Assembly: GCA_003344405.1 (NCBI GenBank)
Contig: NOWV01000111.1
Location: forward strand, 124,001 to 188,000
DNA length: 64,000 nt
DNA from: Trichoplax sp. H2
Taxonomy: Eukaryota; Placozoa; Uniplacotomia; Trichoplacea
Direction of reading: 5' to 3'
The translations under genes and the position numbers were made by a program. Of the stretch, positions 63,896-64,000 are shown piece after piece. Positions within the stretch are counted from its first letter, which is position 1. Every line of letters begins with the position of its first letter. The notes below the pieces were generated by a model. That model was given only the letters and a program-made list of their open reading frames with translations, ran no database searches and was not told where the DNA came from.

Positions 63896-64000
63896 TACAA
63901 CCATTTCTATACTTACAGTTAACTTAAAGATTAGTAAATGTGTCCGTAAAGTCGATTTATCATAATAAACGTTCTAAAATACTCAAAAATTTTGAAAAAT

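Overview
This is a stretch of animal nuclear DNA. It is AT-rich, its genes are split by many GT-AG introns, and the gene set is metazoan (an LGR/relaxin-type receptor, LARP1, CEP44, POP4, an arrestin-domain protein, mitochondrial GatA/QRSL1). The short introns, the Trp-less single-exon 7TM domain of ancient LGR type and an intron-bearing gypsy-like integrase fit an early-branching invertebrate; a placozoan is plausible, but the sequence alone does not prove it. I joined the genes exon by exon, and for LARP1 (26 exons, 989 aa), POP4 (5 exons, 214 aa) and the arrestin gene (6 exons, 360 aa) the exon lengths sum exactly to an open frame.

Layout: 1-304 is the 3' end of an unidentified + strand gene. 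1382-3861 (-) is QRSL1/GatA. 4936-5440 is a four-copy tandem array. 7155-8047 (+) is a decaying intron-containing retroelement-type integrase. 10870-31918 (-) is one very long receptor gene: an N-terminal LRR cap exon, 42 single-repeat LRR exons and a one-exon 7TM domain. 32-35.4 kb holds repeats and hairpins. 35499-36656 (+) is POP4/RPP29. 37.77-39.05 kb is a dense cluster of ACTGTACAGT-type palindromes. 39970-50718 (+) is LARP1. 52548-54470 (-) is an arrestin-domain gene. 57843-60560 (-) is CEP44 (5' exon not found). 61.3-62.3 kb and 63.28-63.9 kb are diverged tandem arrays.

The most striking element is the receptor. LGRs are known for LRR exons of 72 nt, but vertebrate receptors carry about 10-17 repeats. 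Here at least 42 intact LRR exons lie in one gene. Every one is a multiple of 3, enters and leaves in the same intron phase, and ends in a base pair NT. The codon split across every exon junction is therefore NTN (Leu, Ile, Met, Val or Phe), whichever exon follows. This architecture allows any exon to be skipped or joined to any other without breaking the frame or the LRR consensus, so it could diversify the ectodomain by alternative splicing, or it may simply be the product of recent exon multiplication. Degenerate out-of-phase LRR remnants between the intact exons point to birth and death of exons.

The other genes are housekeeping in type: tRNA-Gln formation in mitochondria (GatA), RNase P/MRP (POP4), TOP-mRNA control (LARP1), centrosome/centriole structure (CEP44) and membrane-protein trafficking (arrestin-like). 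They show no evident functional cluster.
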